Assembly (NCBI RefSeq): GCF_001586785.1 | Contig: NZ_LUFH02000053.1 | Span: 1-43,508, forward strand | DNA from: Sphaerospermopsis aphanizomenoides BCCUSP55 | GTDB lineage: Bacteria > Cyanobacteriota > Cyanobacteriia > Cyanobacteriales > Nostocaceae | DNA: 43,508 bases | Direction: 5' to 3' | Shown here: one piece after another, positions 35,497 to 43,508 of the stretch | How the letters are laid out: the number at the start of each line of letters is the position of its first letter | Position numbering within the stretch: position 1 is the first letter of the stretch | The notes under the pieces: model-generated | Databases searched by the model: none | The model's input: only the letters and a program-made list of their open reading frames with translations | Told to the model about the DNA's origin: nothing | Position numbers and translations under genes: made by a program

Positions 35497-35660
35497 TTTA
35501 CCCATCGGGAAGCCGCCCAAAGGGCTGTTTTTGAGAAGTCGCTACCTTCAGGGAAATCGCAAACGCGACTACGCCCATAAAGCCGTAATGCTACCCTATA
35601 TCTTAGGTTAGACCTGCGACAATGCGCTGGCAATGTGCCTAAATCACGGGAAGCTGCCTT
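35497..35660. repeat. Cluster of palindromic repeats in the rimO-btpA gap
   Basis: The segment contains 'cgggaagccgcccaaagggc' (35507-35526), AGTCGC...GCGACT (about 35536-35571) enclosing 'ttcagggaaatcgcaaacg', and GGCA-ATG-TGCC (35628-35638). These strings are typical dispersed palindromes of Nostocales. A module of the 12224 family follows at 35824-35905. I cannot recognise a 6S, tmRNA or other RNA gene here. Confidence 0.6.
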
Positions 35661-35997
35661 GCGTCTTGTGAGTGGCAAACTCCTCTTGTAGCCAAGTTTT
35701 ATCTTAACATATCTTATGAAAGGTTTAACACCAATTTACATCTTGAGAAGGAAGAGATGCACCAACTCCTGAATCATGAACCTGAGTACCGATTACCGAG
35801 TACCGAGTTAGGAGTTTCAGAAGCATGGCTATAGCTTGCGTGACGACTTAGGATTAATACGCCAAGCTATGCCTACGGCTCACTTCAGGGATACGCTATC
35901 AATAGTTCAGTAGTTTATCTTCCCTGCACCCTGCACCCTGCCTCCTACATACAACAAAAAAATTTCAATTCTGGACTTTGCCAAACAAATTAAAGAC

Positions 35998-36846
35998 GTG
36001 GACTTATATCAGCTATTCAAAACTCGTAGACCGATTATTGGCGTAGTTCATCTACTACCCCTACCTACCTCACCCCGTTGGGGAGGTAGCCTCAAAGCGG
36101 TAATTGACCGCGCTGAACAAGAAGCTACAGCCCTTGCCAGTGGAGGGGTAGACGGCTTAATTGTGGAAAATTTTTTCGATGCTCCGTTTGCTAAAAACCA
36201 AGTTGATCCAGCAGTTGTCAGTTCCCTAACTGTTGTGGTACAGCGAATACAGAATCTGGTGACTTTACCTGTGGGCTTAAATGTTTTGCGGAATGATAGC
36301 ATCAGTGCAATGGCAATTGCTAGTTGTGTGCGAGCGCAATTTATTCGCGTTAATGTTCTGACAGGGATAATGGCTACAGATCAGGGATTAATTGAAGGAG
36401 AAGCCCATCAATTACTCCGTTATCGTCGGGAACTAGGCTCTGATGTGAAAATCCTAGCTGATGTATTGGTCAAACACGCTCGTCCTTTAAGTTCTCCTCA
36501 TCTCACAGTTGCTGTTAAAGATACAATTGAACGCGGATTAGCAGATGGAGTGATTTTATCAGGCTGGGCTACTGGCAGTCCTCCTAACATAGAAGATTTG
36601 GAACTTGCTTATGGTGCTGCTGCTGGTACACCGGTATTTATCGGTAGCGGGGCTAGTTGGGAAAATATTGATAGCCTCATGCAAGTTGCAGATGGTGTGA
36701 TTGTTTCTAGCTCTCTCAAACGTCACGGACAGATTGCTCAACCGATAGATCCCATCCGCGTCAGTCAATTTGTGGAAGCTGCTCACCGGAGTTGGAACTC
36801 TCAAGGTGAAAGTAAATCAAGTTCAGAAGTAAAATTACATTCTTAG
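35998..36846 (+). CDS. btpA: Photosystem I biogenesis protein BtpA
   Basis: BtpA is a peripheral thylakoid protein of cyanobacteria needed for stable accumulation of photosystem I reaction-centre proteins; the fold is a TIM barrel (BtpA/SgcQ family). The 282-residue product shows 'RRPIIGVVHLLPLPTSPRWGG', 'GGVDGLIVENFFDAPF', 'LPVGLNVLRND', 'FIRVNVLTG' and 'DGVILSGWATG', all hallmarks of the family. The start is GTG at 35998, with no strong ribosome site. A VKOR-thioredoxin gene follows 75 bases downstream on the same strand, and both are linked to photosystem assembly. Confidence 0.93.
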   Translation: MDLYQLFKTRRPIIGVVHLLPLPTSPRWGGSLKAVIDRAEQEATALASGGVDGLIVENFFDAPFAKNQVDPAVVSSLTVVVQRIQNLVTLPVGLNVLRNDSISAMAIASCVRAQFIRVNVLTGIMATDQGLIEGEAHQLLRYRRELGSDVKILADVLVKHARPLSSPHLTVAVKDTIERGLADGVILSGWATGSPPNIEDLELAYGAAAGTPVFIGSGASWENIDSLMQVADGVIVSSSLKRHGQIAQPIDPIRVSQFVEAAHRSWNSQGESKSSSEVKLHS

Positions 36847-36874
36847 GAATTGGGGACTGGGGACTGTAAACAGG

Positions 36875-36910
36875 TATTCCCTATTCCCTATTCCCTATTC
36901 CCTATTCCCT
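36875..36910. repeat. Tandem heptamer array (tattccc), 5 copies
   Basis: Five perfect copies of TATTCCC occupy most of the space between btpA and the VKOR gene. The array ends 12 bases before the VKOR start codon, so copy-number change could alter the ribosome-site spacing. Confidence 0.9.
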
Positions 36911-36921
36911 GAGTAATACTT

Positions 36922-37908
36922 ATGATTCGCCGGCGTTCTACTCCTTGGATTCATAAATGGTCGCGTCCATTAATCGGTGCGATCGCTGGATTAGGTATCT
37001 TAAATACAGGTTATCTCACCTTTGAAAAGCTCACGGGAGGTAATCCTGTTTGTACCACGCCAGAAAATGTTAAAGGTTGCACAGACGTACTTTCTAGTGC
37101 CTGGGGTACAGTTTTTGGACAACCTTTAGCTTTGTTTGGCTTGTTGGCGTATATCAGTATGTTTGTATTGGCTTTATTTCCCTTGGCTTTGAACTCGGTG
37201 GAAGGGAATAAAAGTCGTAAACAGATAGAAAACCTGACTTGGTGGTTGCTGTTGGTGGGAGCGATCGCTATGTCAGTATTTAGTGGATATTTAATGTATG
37301 TCTTGGCATTTGAACTCAAAGCTGTATGTTACTACTGCATTGCTTCGGCTTTGTTTGCTTTGAGTATGTTAACCCTCACTATCCTAGGACGCGACTGGGA
37401 AGATATTGGACAAATCTTCTTTACTGCTCTTATTGTCGGTATGGTGACACTGATTGCAACATTGGGTATTTACTCTGGTGTTAATACATCAGGTAATATT
37501 GCTGAACCCACAGATGGTAAAGCAGTGCAGATTTTCTTCGATCCGAAAAAAGAAGAACCAACACCAGATGTCGGTTGGAAAATTACCACTACTTCTGGGG
37601 AGTCAGAAATTGAGTTAGCAAAACATTTAACCAAAATCGGTGCAAAAGAGTATGTTGCTTGGTGGTGTCCGCACTGTCACGAACAAAAGCTACTCTTTGG
37701 CCAAGAAGCTTACAAAGAAATCAACCACGTTGAATGTGCTTCTCCTGGTAATCCCAACCTACAAACACAAGATTGTATAGCTGCAAAAATTGAAAGTTAT
37801 CCCACCTGGATTATCAATGGTAAAACCTATAGCGGTGTACAGAACTTGAATGAACTAAGTAATATCTCTGATTATACAGGTTCTCGCAATTTCAAGTATT
37901 TTAAGTAA
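36922..37908 (+). CDS. VKOR-thioredoxin fusion, thiol-disulfide oxidoreductase
   Basis: Bacterial VKOR proteins make disulfide bonds in lumenal or periplasmic proteins, passing electrons to quinones. The 328-residue product has a VKOR membrane domain (about 15-185) with Cys44 and Cys53 in the loop and the CYYC redox motif (Cys136, Cys139), then a soluble thioredoxin-like domain (about 200-328) with WCPHC (Cys249, Cys252). This is the cyanobacterial fusion type. The plant counterpart LTO1 supports photosystem II assembly, and the neighbour BtpA supports photosystem I, so a role in photosystem biogenesis fits (inference). Start ATG at 36922. Confidence 0.93.
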   Translation: MIRRRSTPWIHKWSRPLIGAIAGLGILNTGYLTFEKLTGGNPVCTTPENVKGCTDVLSSAWGTVFGQPLALFGLLAYISMFVLALFPLALNSVEGNKSRKQIENLTWWLLLVGAIAMSVFSGYLMYVLAFELKAVCYYCIASALFALSMLTLTILGRDWEDIGQIFFTALIVGMVTLIATLGIYSGVNTSGNIAEPTDGKAVQIFFDPKKEEPTPDVGWKITTTSGESEIELAKHLTKIGAKEYVAWWCPHCHEQKLLFGQEAYKEINHVECASPGNPNLQTQDCIAAKIESYPTWIINGKTYSGVQNLNELSNISDYTGSRNFKYFK

Positions 37909-38098
37909 ACTACCGTCAGAATTCACAAACAAAAGCTACGTTCAAAACTAGCAAACTAGCATCAGTCCGAATCATACCCTTACACCCTTACCAAACTATT
38001 TCTTTTAAATCTGTCCCTAGCTTTGCTGATGGCTGAAGTTGGGGATTTGGTATTTTTATCAAAACACTGTCAAAATCAGTAAGTAATGTTCAGTTACT

Positions 38099-38212
38099 AG
38101 TCACTCGATTTTGGATTTACGTTAGCGAAGCGTACGCAGCGCAGCGAGTATTTTTCCGTCCTGAAGGACTCCTGACCTATACCAAATTTTTTTAATCTAA
38201 AATCTAAAATCT
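38099..38212. repeat. Dispersed palindromic repeat, copy 2 (inverted copy at 4830-4957)
   Basis: The reverse complement of this segment matches 4830-4957 almost exactly over about 110 bp ('agtcactcgattttggattt' start, 'gcgaagcgtacgcagcgcag' centre, heptamers at the end). It fills most of the gap before the GGDEF gene. Confidence 0.85.
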
Positions 38213-38282
38213 CAAATTCCCCGTTAGAAGAAGAAATTTTCCCTCTGCACCCCTACACCCTTGTTTCTTGGACGAGGTTTTT

Positions 38283-40490
38283 ATGAATCAACAGTTCCAC
38301 AATTTTCTTCTTAGACTTGTATTTGCAATCCAACAAATACTTTGTCAAGGACGCAGAGAATTAATGACAGCCTCGTGGATTGCTATTTGTGTACTATTAT
38401 TCCGATATGTGGGATTATTACAGTTTTTGGAATTAGCAGCTTTAGATCAATTGTTTAGTTTACGTCCCTATGAAGCGGCTAATGAACGTATAACTATCAT
38501 AGCAATTGATGAAACTACTGTGCGTCAGTTAGGTTCTTGGCCTATTTCTGATGAGAAGATAGCTCAAGTTTTATCCAAATTAAATAGATATAAACCCCGC
38601 GCCATTGGCTTAGATATATATAGAGATTTGCCTGTACAGCCCGGTCATAGAAAACTTTTGGAAGTTTATCAATCAATGCCAAACTTAATTGGTATCGAAC
38701 TACTGGCAAATAACAAAAATAGTAGGGTTTTCCCTGCACCCAAATTAAAGCAGCTTGGTCAAGTGGGGTTTAATAATGTGCTTTATGACCCTGATGGCAA
38801 AGTTCGTCGTAGTCTGTTATATTGGCATTCTAATAATCAAGCCTATGAAAGTTTGGCTTTGAAGTTGGCCGTTTTATATCTAAAATCAGAGGGAATTACA
38901 CCTCAAAAATCTGCCAGCAATCCTGAATATTTACAGTTAGGTAAGGCTATATTTACTCGATTTGAAAGTAACAATGGTGCTTATGTTGGTTCGGATGCTA
39001 GAGGATACCAAATCTTATCTAATTTTCCGAAACCTCAATGTCAAAATTCACTGAGCCAACGTTGTGGTTATGATCAGGTATCTTTGGTAGATGTATTAGC
39101 TAATAAAGTTCCAGAAAATTTAATCCGCGATCGCATCATTCTCATCGGTTCTACAGCACCTAGTCTCCAGGATTTTTTATTTATTCCCCACTCTAGTCAT
39201 TTCCTGGGTATGAGTGAGGCCAAACCTGTCTCTGGTGTGCAATTGCAAGCTTATGTTATTGATGAATTAATTTCTGCTGCTCTGCAAGGAAGACCATTAC
39301 TTAAAGTCTGGTCTGATTTATTAGAAAGCTTATGGATTTTTCTTTGGTCTTTCGTAGGAACAGTAACTGTATGGCGAATTAAACACCCAAACAAGAATAT
39401 ATTGATATTTATATTGTCTGGTTTGGTGTTGAACATCATTGTTTATATTGCATTTTTATTTGGCTGGTGGATACCTATTATTCCTGCTTGGTTAACTTTT
39501 TTAGCTTCAGCTATTGCCTTGAATTTTTACAATGCTTACATACAGGAAGAATTAAAACGTTCTAAAGATTTTTTACATCAAGTTATTAATACTATTCCCG
39601 ACCCCATTTTTGTGAAAAACCAAAAACGTGAATGGATTGTTTTAAATGAGGCTTATTGTCAATTTATTGGTTATCCCTATCATTTATTGATGGAAAAATC
39701 GGATTATGACCTTTTTCCTCAACATGAAGCAGACATCTTTCGGCAACAAGATCAGCTTGTTTTTCAAACTCATCAAGCCCAAGAACATGAAGAAGAATTT
39801 ACTGATGCCAATGGCAATACTCATCTAATTGCCACTAAGCGATCGCTCCACAAAGATGCGGCTGGTAATTTATTCTTAGTGGGTGTAATTAGAGATATCA
39901 CTCAACGCAAACAAATCGAAACTGAATTGAAACGTACTGCTGATGATTTATCTCGTTCCAATTATGAATTGAAAATTCAAGAAAACCATCTCCGGCAATT
40001 AGCATACCATGACCCTCTCACTGGGTTATCAAATCGCAAATTTTTCACGGAACAACTTTATGAATCTCTTAATTGGTCGAAAAATAACAATTTAATGTTG
40101 GCATTATTGTTTATTGACTTAGATGGTTTTAAATCAGTAAATGATACATTAGGTCATGAAATGGGCGATCACCTGCTGGTAATTATTGCTCAACGTCTAA
40201 ATAATGCTTTACGTGCTAGTGATACGATTTCTCGTTTAGGTGGTGATGAGTTTACAGTAATATTACGGGCTATTTCTAATGTGCAAGTTGCAGCTACAGT
40301 GGCAGAAAAACTTTTAAATGTTATCACTGAAACAATTATTTTGGATGGTCATACCATTACTGTTTCTGCCAGTATAGGTATTAGTATTTACCCCATCAAT
40401 GGTGAAAACAGTGAAACTCTGATTAAACAAGCTGATATAGCAATGTACCAAGCCAAGCATCTTGGGAGAAATCGTTATCAGTTTTCCTGA
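38283..40490 (+). CDS. CHASE2-PAS-GGDEF diguanylate cyclase
   Basis: The 735-residue protein makes the second messenger cyclic di-GMP if active. A hydrophobic segment (about 20-40) leads into a CHASE2 sensory domain (about 40-330, IDETTVRQLGSWPISDEKIAQVLSKL), then three membrane helices (about 340-435). A PAS domain follows (about 440-560; FVKNQKREWIVLNEAYCQFIGYP) and a GGDEF domain (about 575-735). The active-site GGDEF motif is intact at 653-657 and an RxxD product-inhibition site (RASD) precedes it at 644-647. There is no EAL domain. I chose the ATG at 38283 because GAGG lies just upstream; an upstream TTG at 38268 is in frame. The signal sensed is unknown. Confidence 0.95.
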   Translation: MNQQFHNFLLRLVFAIQQILCQGRRELMTASWIAICVLLFRYVGLLQFLELAALDQLFSLRPYEAANERITIIAIDETTVRQLGSWPISDEKIAQVLSKLNRYKPRAIGLDIYRDLPVQPGHRKLLEVYQSMPNLIGIELLANNKNSRVFPAPKLKQLGQVGFNNVLYDPDGKVRRSLLYWHSNNQAYESLALKLAVLYLKSEGITPQKSASNPEYLQLGKAIFTRFESNNGAYVGSDARGYQILSNFPKPQCQNSLSQRCGYDQVSLVDVLANKVPENLIRDRIILIGSTAPSLQDFLFIPHSSHFLGMSEAKPVSGVQLQAYVIDELISAALQGRPLLKVWSDLLESLWIFLWSFVGTVTVWRIKHPNKNILIFILSGLVLNIIVYIAFLFGWWIPIIPAWLTFLASAIALNFYNAYIQEELKRSKDFLHQVINTIPDPIFVKNQKREWIVLNEAYCQFIGYPYHLLMEKSDYDLFPQHEADIFRQQDQLVFQTHQAQEHEEEFTDANGNTHLIATKRSLHKDAAGNLFLVGVIRDITQRKQIETELKRTADDLSRSNYELKIQENHLRQLAYHDPLTGLSNRKFFTEQLYESLNWSKNNNLMLALLFIDLDGFKSVNDTLGHEMGDHLLVIIAQRLNNALRASDTISRLGGDEFTVILRAISNVQVAATVAEKLLNVITETIILDGHTITVSASIGISIYPINGENSETLIKQADIAMYQAKHLGRNRYQFS

Positions 40491-41127
40491 AGAGTGTTTT
40501 AACCAGGGAGGAGGCAATATTTTGAAATAATTAAAGGAATCACCTTAAAAAGCGATTTTAGCTGATGAGTGACGGCTGACTAGTGAATGCTTAGGTCTAA
40601 GTTTGATTTCTTAAATTTTGTTAAAATTTGGTGATTTTCCTCATCATCCAACAATAATTTACATGACGAATAATAATTATTTTTGAATATTTATACTTTT
40701 TTTCTCTAAAAAATTAGTATTTACACCCACAAAAATTAAGCTTTGATTAAATATTAGCTAAATTACTCATTTTATTCTGATAAATAGTAAATATCCATCT
40801 GAAGACTGATGCTGCAAGGGGCATATTAGAAATATTTCTTAATAAGAAGAGTTTTTTCAAAAATAATAGTTTCGATACTCAGGAAAAAATTAACACAACC
40901 TACTTATCCTAGGTTCAGTAGTTTTTTGTTAACAGCAATACAGCCGTCAATCAGGATTTAGCGCGTTGAACTTTACTTATAAAACAGTAAAACCTTCTTG
41001 ATACCTGCCTTAAGGTCTACTTATTTGGTCTAGAAAGCAATACGCTGTAATTTTACCAAGCTGTGATTTTAAATGGAAAACTTTATCAATCCCAAATTGA
41101 CAGCAAAACAAATCGGGACGCACATAT
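40491..41127. other. AT-rich gap, no gene seen
   Basis: These 637 bases between the GGDEF gene and the small exported protein are AT-rich. I see 'gatgagtgacggctgactag' near 40564, runs of T and A, and no open frame, tRNA or repeat family that I can support. Confidence 0.5.
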
Positions 41128-41388
41128 ATGCTATTAAGTTTATTGAGGAATATTGAAAACAATGCTAGAATAACAGGGATTGTACTGCTATGTATAATAG
41201 CTGTATTTATCTTGATTCCCAAAATGACAGAGGTAACAATTACCTTTCATAGTTTAATAGTTAATGGTTTTAGCGATACTGAAAACTCCAACTTCACAGC
41301 TAATGAGATAAATAGTATTGAGCAAAATAGATATATTCCTCCAAACTATGGAGCGCCTGATAGTGAATATGGTAGTGGAACACGCTGA
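41128..41388 (+). CDS. Small exported or membrane-anchored hypothetical protein
   Basis: The 86-residue product has one hydrophobic helix at about 15-33 (ITGIVLLCIIAVFILIP) that could be a signal anchor, a polar middle, and a C-terminus 'PPNYGAPDSEYGSGTR'. That tail resembles the 'PDS..GSGTR' ending common to small secreted cyanobacterial proteins. A GGGA ribosome site precedes the ATG by about 10 bases. No function is recognised and no neighbour suggests one. Confidence 0.65.
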   Translation: MLLSLLRNIENNARITGIVLLCIIAVFILIPKMTEVTITFHSLIVNGFSDTENSNFTANEINSIEQNRYIPPNYGAPDSEYGSGTR

Positions 41389-41393
41389 TTTGG

Positions 41394-41422
41394 GATTTTA
41401 GATTTTGGATTTTAGATTTTGG
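41394..41422. repeat. Heptamer repeats and palindromic repeat before nadB end
   Basis: ATTTTAG/ATTTTGG heptamers run from 41394 to 41422. Farther on, 'gaagacgctccgcgtctatg' (about 41506-41525) is a palindromic string with GACGC...GCGTC arms, of the dispersed Nostoc-type class. Confidence 0.7.
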
Positions 41423-41647
41423 GAGGGTCCCCATAAAAGCCAAAATAAACGCAGCAATACTAAAAACTCTCTTAAACCCTCTTAACTTTGTGTCCTACCC
41501 TGCGGGAAGACGCTCCGCGTCTATGCGTTCTTTGCGGTTGATTCATATCAAGCCTGAGAGCTATTGCCAGATTTTCAAAAAATAAACTTACACATTTGAG
41601 ATGCTCCCTAGACTTGAGACTTTGTATTTTGGTTAAATTTGTAATAT

Positions 41648-43318
41648 TCAATCAGATTTGTACCAGTGATTATTTCGGATAGTTGTGTGAACTTGCCAAT
41701 CAGGATCTAGTTGAGGGTAATCTAGACGGTAGTGTCCGCCGCGACTTTCAGTTCTAAAAGCAGCACTTTTGAGAATTAAATAAGCTACATCTAATAAATT
41801 TTGGGTTTCTGCCCAAAGTCGCAACTGTTGATCAATATTTGGTAAGTTGAAACTGGCGGTTTCTGTAGGATGTAAATTTTGCAAGAATTGACTTAAGGGT
41901 AAATTAGAAAACTCATTTTGCCAAGATGCAACTGTAGCGATCGCACTTTCCAAGGTTGACTGTTCTCGACAAATACCAGCACTTTGCCAAACTACACGAG
42001 GTAACTTGTCCCTGATGGCTTCTAGCTGCACTTGTTGATTTTCCCAATCATTGAAAGACAACTCAAAAGATAAAGGTTGGGAGAGAGATTTGGATTCTTT
42101 AGTTTGAACCTTGCTAGATATTTCCATCTCTAAATCTGCCATTTGCGCTCCAAATACGATGCATTCCAGTAGAGAATTACTCGCAAGACGATTAGCGCCA
42201 TGAACTCCCGTACTAGCCGTTTCTCCCACAGCGAATAAACCAGGGATGTTGGTGCGATTTTGCAAATCTGTGAGAATACCACCCATCCAGTAATGAGCAG
42301 CAGGGGCTACAGGAATCGGTTCATTAAAGACATCAATACCCCAATGCTGGCAAACTTTAATAATGTTAGGGAAACGATGGCGAATTTTATCAGCAGGGAT
42401 GGGGCGCATATCTAACCAGACATGTGCCGTGGCAAGATCAACAGCCGTATTTTGCAAATGGCTAAAAATAGCTCTACTTACCACATCTCTTGGTGCAAGT
42501 TCTCCATCGGGGTGATAATCAAAAGCAAAACGTCGTCCTTGATTATCAACAAGGTGCGCTCCTTCACCACGTACAGCTTCGCTGATGAGAAAGCGTCCTG
42601 GTTTTGTCAAGGCTGTGGGGTGAAACTGCACAAACTCTAAATCGCGGAGAACAGCCCCAGCCCGCCAAGCTATAGCTACTCCATCGCCTGTACTTACAGC
42701 CGGGTTAGTGGTTTGGGCAAATACTTGACCACCGCCACCTGTTGCCAAGACTACAGCGTTAGCCTTTACCCAGATAACCTTACCTTGATAAAACAGACTG
42801 ATTCCTTGACAATGCCCTGTTTCTGGTTCTATCCATAAGGATAAAGCTAAAGCTTGCTGTATAACTTGGATATTTCGACAATGTAATACTTTAGCAGTGA
42901 GAGTAGTGGTTACTTCCCTGCCTGTAGTATCTGCGGCGTGAAGAACGCGATGGCGGGAATGGGCGGCTTCTAAAGTTAAAGCCAGGTTGTTACCATGACG
43001 GTCAAAGGCTACCCCTAAGTTAACCAGGGATTGAATACAACTAGGGGCTTTTTGAGCCAAAAATTCTACAGCTTTGACATCACACAAACCCGCACCTGCT
43101 TTTAATGTATCTTCTATATGCAGTTTTGGTGAATCTTCTGGAGAGATGGCAGCGGCAATACCACCTTGGGCCCAATCACTAGCAGATAAAGCTACGGTTT
43201 CTTTAGTAATTAAACCGATTTGTAGGGATTCAGGTAAACACAAGGCTGTGTATAGTCCAGCCGCACCAGCACCGACTATTAAAACATCAAATTGGTTAGG
43301 AATATCTAATAAATTCAA
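41648..43318 (-). CDS. nadB: L-aspartate oxidase
   Basis: NadB oxidises L-aspartate to iminoaspartate with FAD, the first step of NAD synthesis. The 556-residue product has the FAD-binding GAGAAGLY (16-23), the SDWAQGGIAAA segment, 'HSRHRVLHAADTTGREV', 'LATGGGGQVFAQTTNP', 'EFVQFHPTAL', 'ISEAVRGEGAHLVD', and 'GVHGANRLASNSLLECIVFG', all typical of NadB rather than succinate dehydrogenase. Length is normal. The frame begins with TTG at 43318 since no ATG lies nearby; no strong ribosome site is visible. A tandem octamer array lies 15 bases upstream, which may have displaced the original control region. Confidence 0.95.
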   Translation of the reverse strand: MNLLDIPNQFDVLIVGAGAAGLYTALCLPESLQIGLITKETVALSASDWAQGGIAAAISPEDSPKLHIEDTLKAGAGLCDVKAVEFLAQKAPSCIQSLVNLGVAFDRHGNNLALTLEAAHSRHRVLHAADTTGREVTTTLTAKVLHCRNIQVIQQALALSLWIEPETGHCQGISLFYQGKVIWVKANAVVLATGGGGQVFAQTTNPAVSTGDGVAIAWRAGAVLRDLEFVQFHPTALTKPGRFLISEAVRGEGAHLVDNQGRRFAFDYHPDGELAPRDVVSRAIFSHLQNTAVDLATAHVWLDMRPIPADKIRHRFPNIIKVCQHWGIDVFNEPIPVAPAAHYWMGGILTDLQNRTNIPGLFAVGETASTGVHGANRLASNSLLECIVFGAQMADLEMEISSKVQTKESKSLSQPLSFELSFNDWENQQVQLEAIRDKLPRVVWQSAGICREQSTLESAIATVASWQNEFSNLPLSQFLQNLHPTETASFNLPNIDQQLRLWAETQNLLDVAYLILKSAAFRTESRGGHYRLDYPQLDPDWQVHTTIRNNHWYKSD

Positions 43319-43332
43319 AATGATAAAAGAAT

Positions 43333-43460
43333 TTCAGGAGTTCAGGAGTTCAGGAGTATGGCTTACGCCACGCTTCGCACTTCAGGAGTATGGCTAACGC
43401 CACGCTTCGCACTTCAGGAGTTCAGGAGTTCAGGAGTTCAGGAGTTCAGGAGTTCAGGAA
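43333..43460. repeat. Compound tandem array of TTCAGGAG octamers
   Basis: Three TTCAGGAG units (43333-43356) and a 24-base insert beginning 'tatggcttacgccacgcttc' lead to one more octamer and a second, near-identical insert (43389-43412). Six further octamers run to about 43460, then a 'gaagaa' run. The inserts share 'aggagtatggct' with the element at 12224. Confidence 0.9.
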
Positions 43461-43508
43461 GAAGAAGAAAGAAGAAAGAAGTAATTTTTCCCCTGCCCCC
43501 TGCACCCT

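Noticed and set aside
35411-35611. 66-residue + strand frame (contains PIGKPPKGLFLRS)
   Set aside because: Encoded by palindromic intergenic repeats; typical repeat-derived peptide, not a gene.
35360-35720. 6S RNA, tmRNA or SRP RNA gene in the rimO-btpA gap
   Set aside because: I could not find the tmRNA tag, the SRP GGAAGCAGC core or a convincing long 6S-type hairpin; end-to-end pairing is weak.

Overview
The window comes from a cyanobacterium, most likely a filamentous, heterocyst-forming Nostocales genome (Anabaena/Nostoc/Dolichospermum-like). The evidence is the photosystem I genes psaF-psaJ-psaL, a CpcS/CpeS-type phycobilin lyase, an NblB-like HEAT-repeat protein, BtpA, low GC, HIP1 octamers (GCGATCGC, e.g. 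1835, 4526, 8249, 10739), and many heptameric short tandem repeats and dispersed palindromes between genes. The genus call is inference; the phylum call is firm.

Layout. 1-1517: photosystem I psaF, psaJ (too short for usual ORF cut-offs) and psaL on the + strand. 1717-4588 (minus): gmk with remA upstream of it, the relic of a DM13-domain gene, a phycobilin lyase and an NblB-like protein. 5140-9125: a DUF892 ferritin-like protein, a secreted fasciclin protein, a TnpB-only IS605-type element, a small four-helix membrane protein and CbiG. 9624-12200 (minus): a 13-repeat ankyrin protein and a pyridine-nucleotide oxidoreductase of the type usually fused to SelD. 12501-14997: two tandem paralogous pentapeptide-repeat proteins. 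15331-21727: a 'secreted protease and signalling' block with a subtilase, a membrane Ser/Thr kinase with a PsbP-like outer domain and, on the minus strand, a tight operon of a COP23 protein, a trypsin-like protease, a trypsin-like protease fused to a GUN4 domain, and probably a secreted hypothetical protein.

22551-25118 is leuS. Between leuS and the ABC1-kinase operon (25119-28068) lies an accessory island. It holds a REP-associated IS200-type TnpA bracketed by inverted REP-like palindromes, then a DUF262 gene overlapping an MAE_28990-type HEPN gene. Three copies of one MITE-like repeat lie in the island, and a possible orphan IS605 right end sits at its far edge. The DUF262-HEPN pair is the best candidate for a poorly described defence or conflict system here. 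The right side is mostly housekeeping: an ABC1 kinase with a small membrane protein, a cyanobacterial hypothetical, a CrhR-like RNA helicase, rimO, btpA, a VKOR-thioredoxin fusion, a CHASE2-PAS-GGDEF cyclase, a small exported protein and nadB.

Several genes converge functionally on photosystem I and phycobilisomes: PsaF/J/L, BtpA, the oxidative-folding VKOR fusion, the bilin lyase and the NblB-like protein. No tRNA, rRNA or CRISPR array was recognised. All calls rest on reading the sequence, without database searches.
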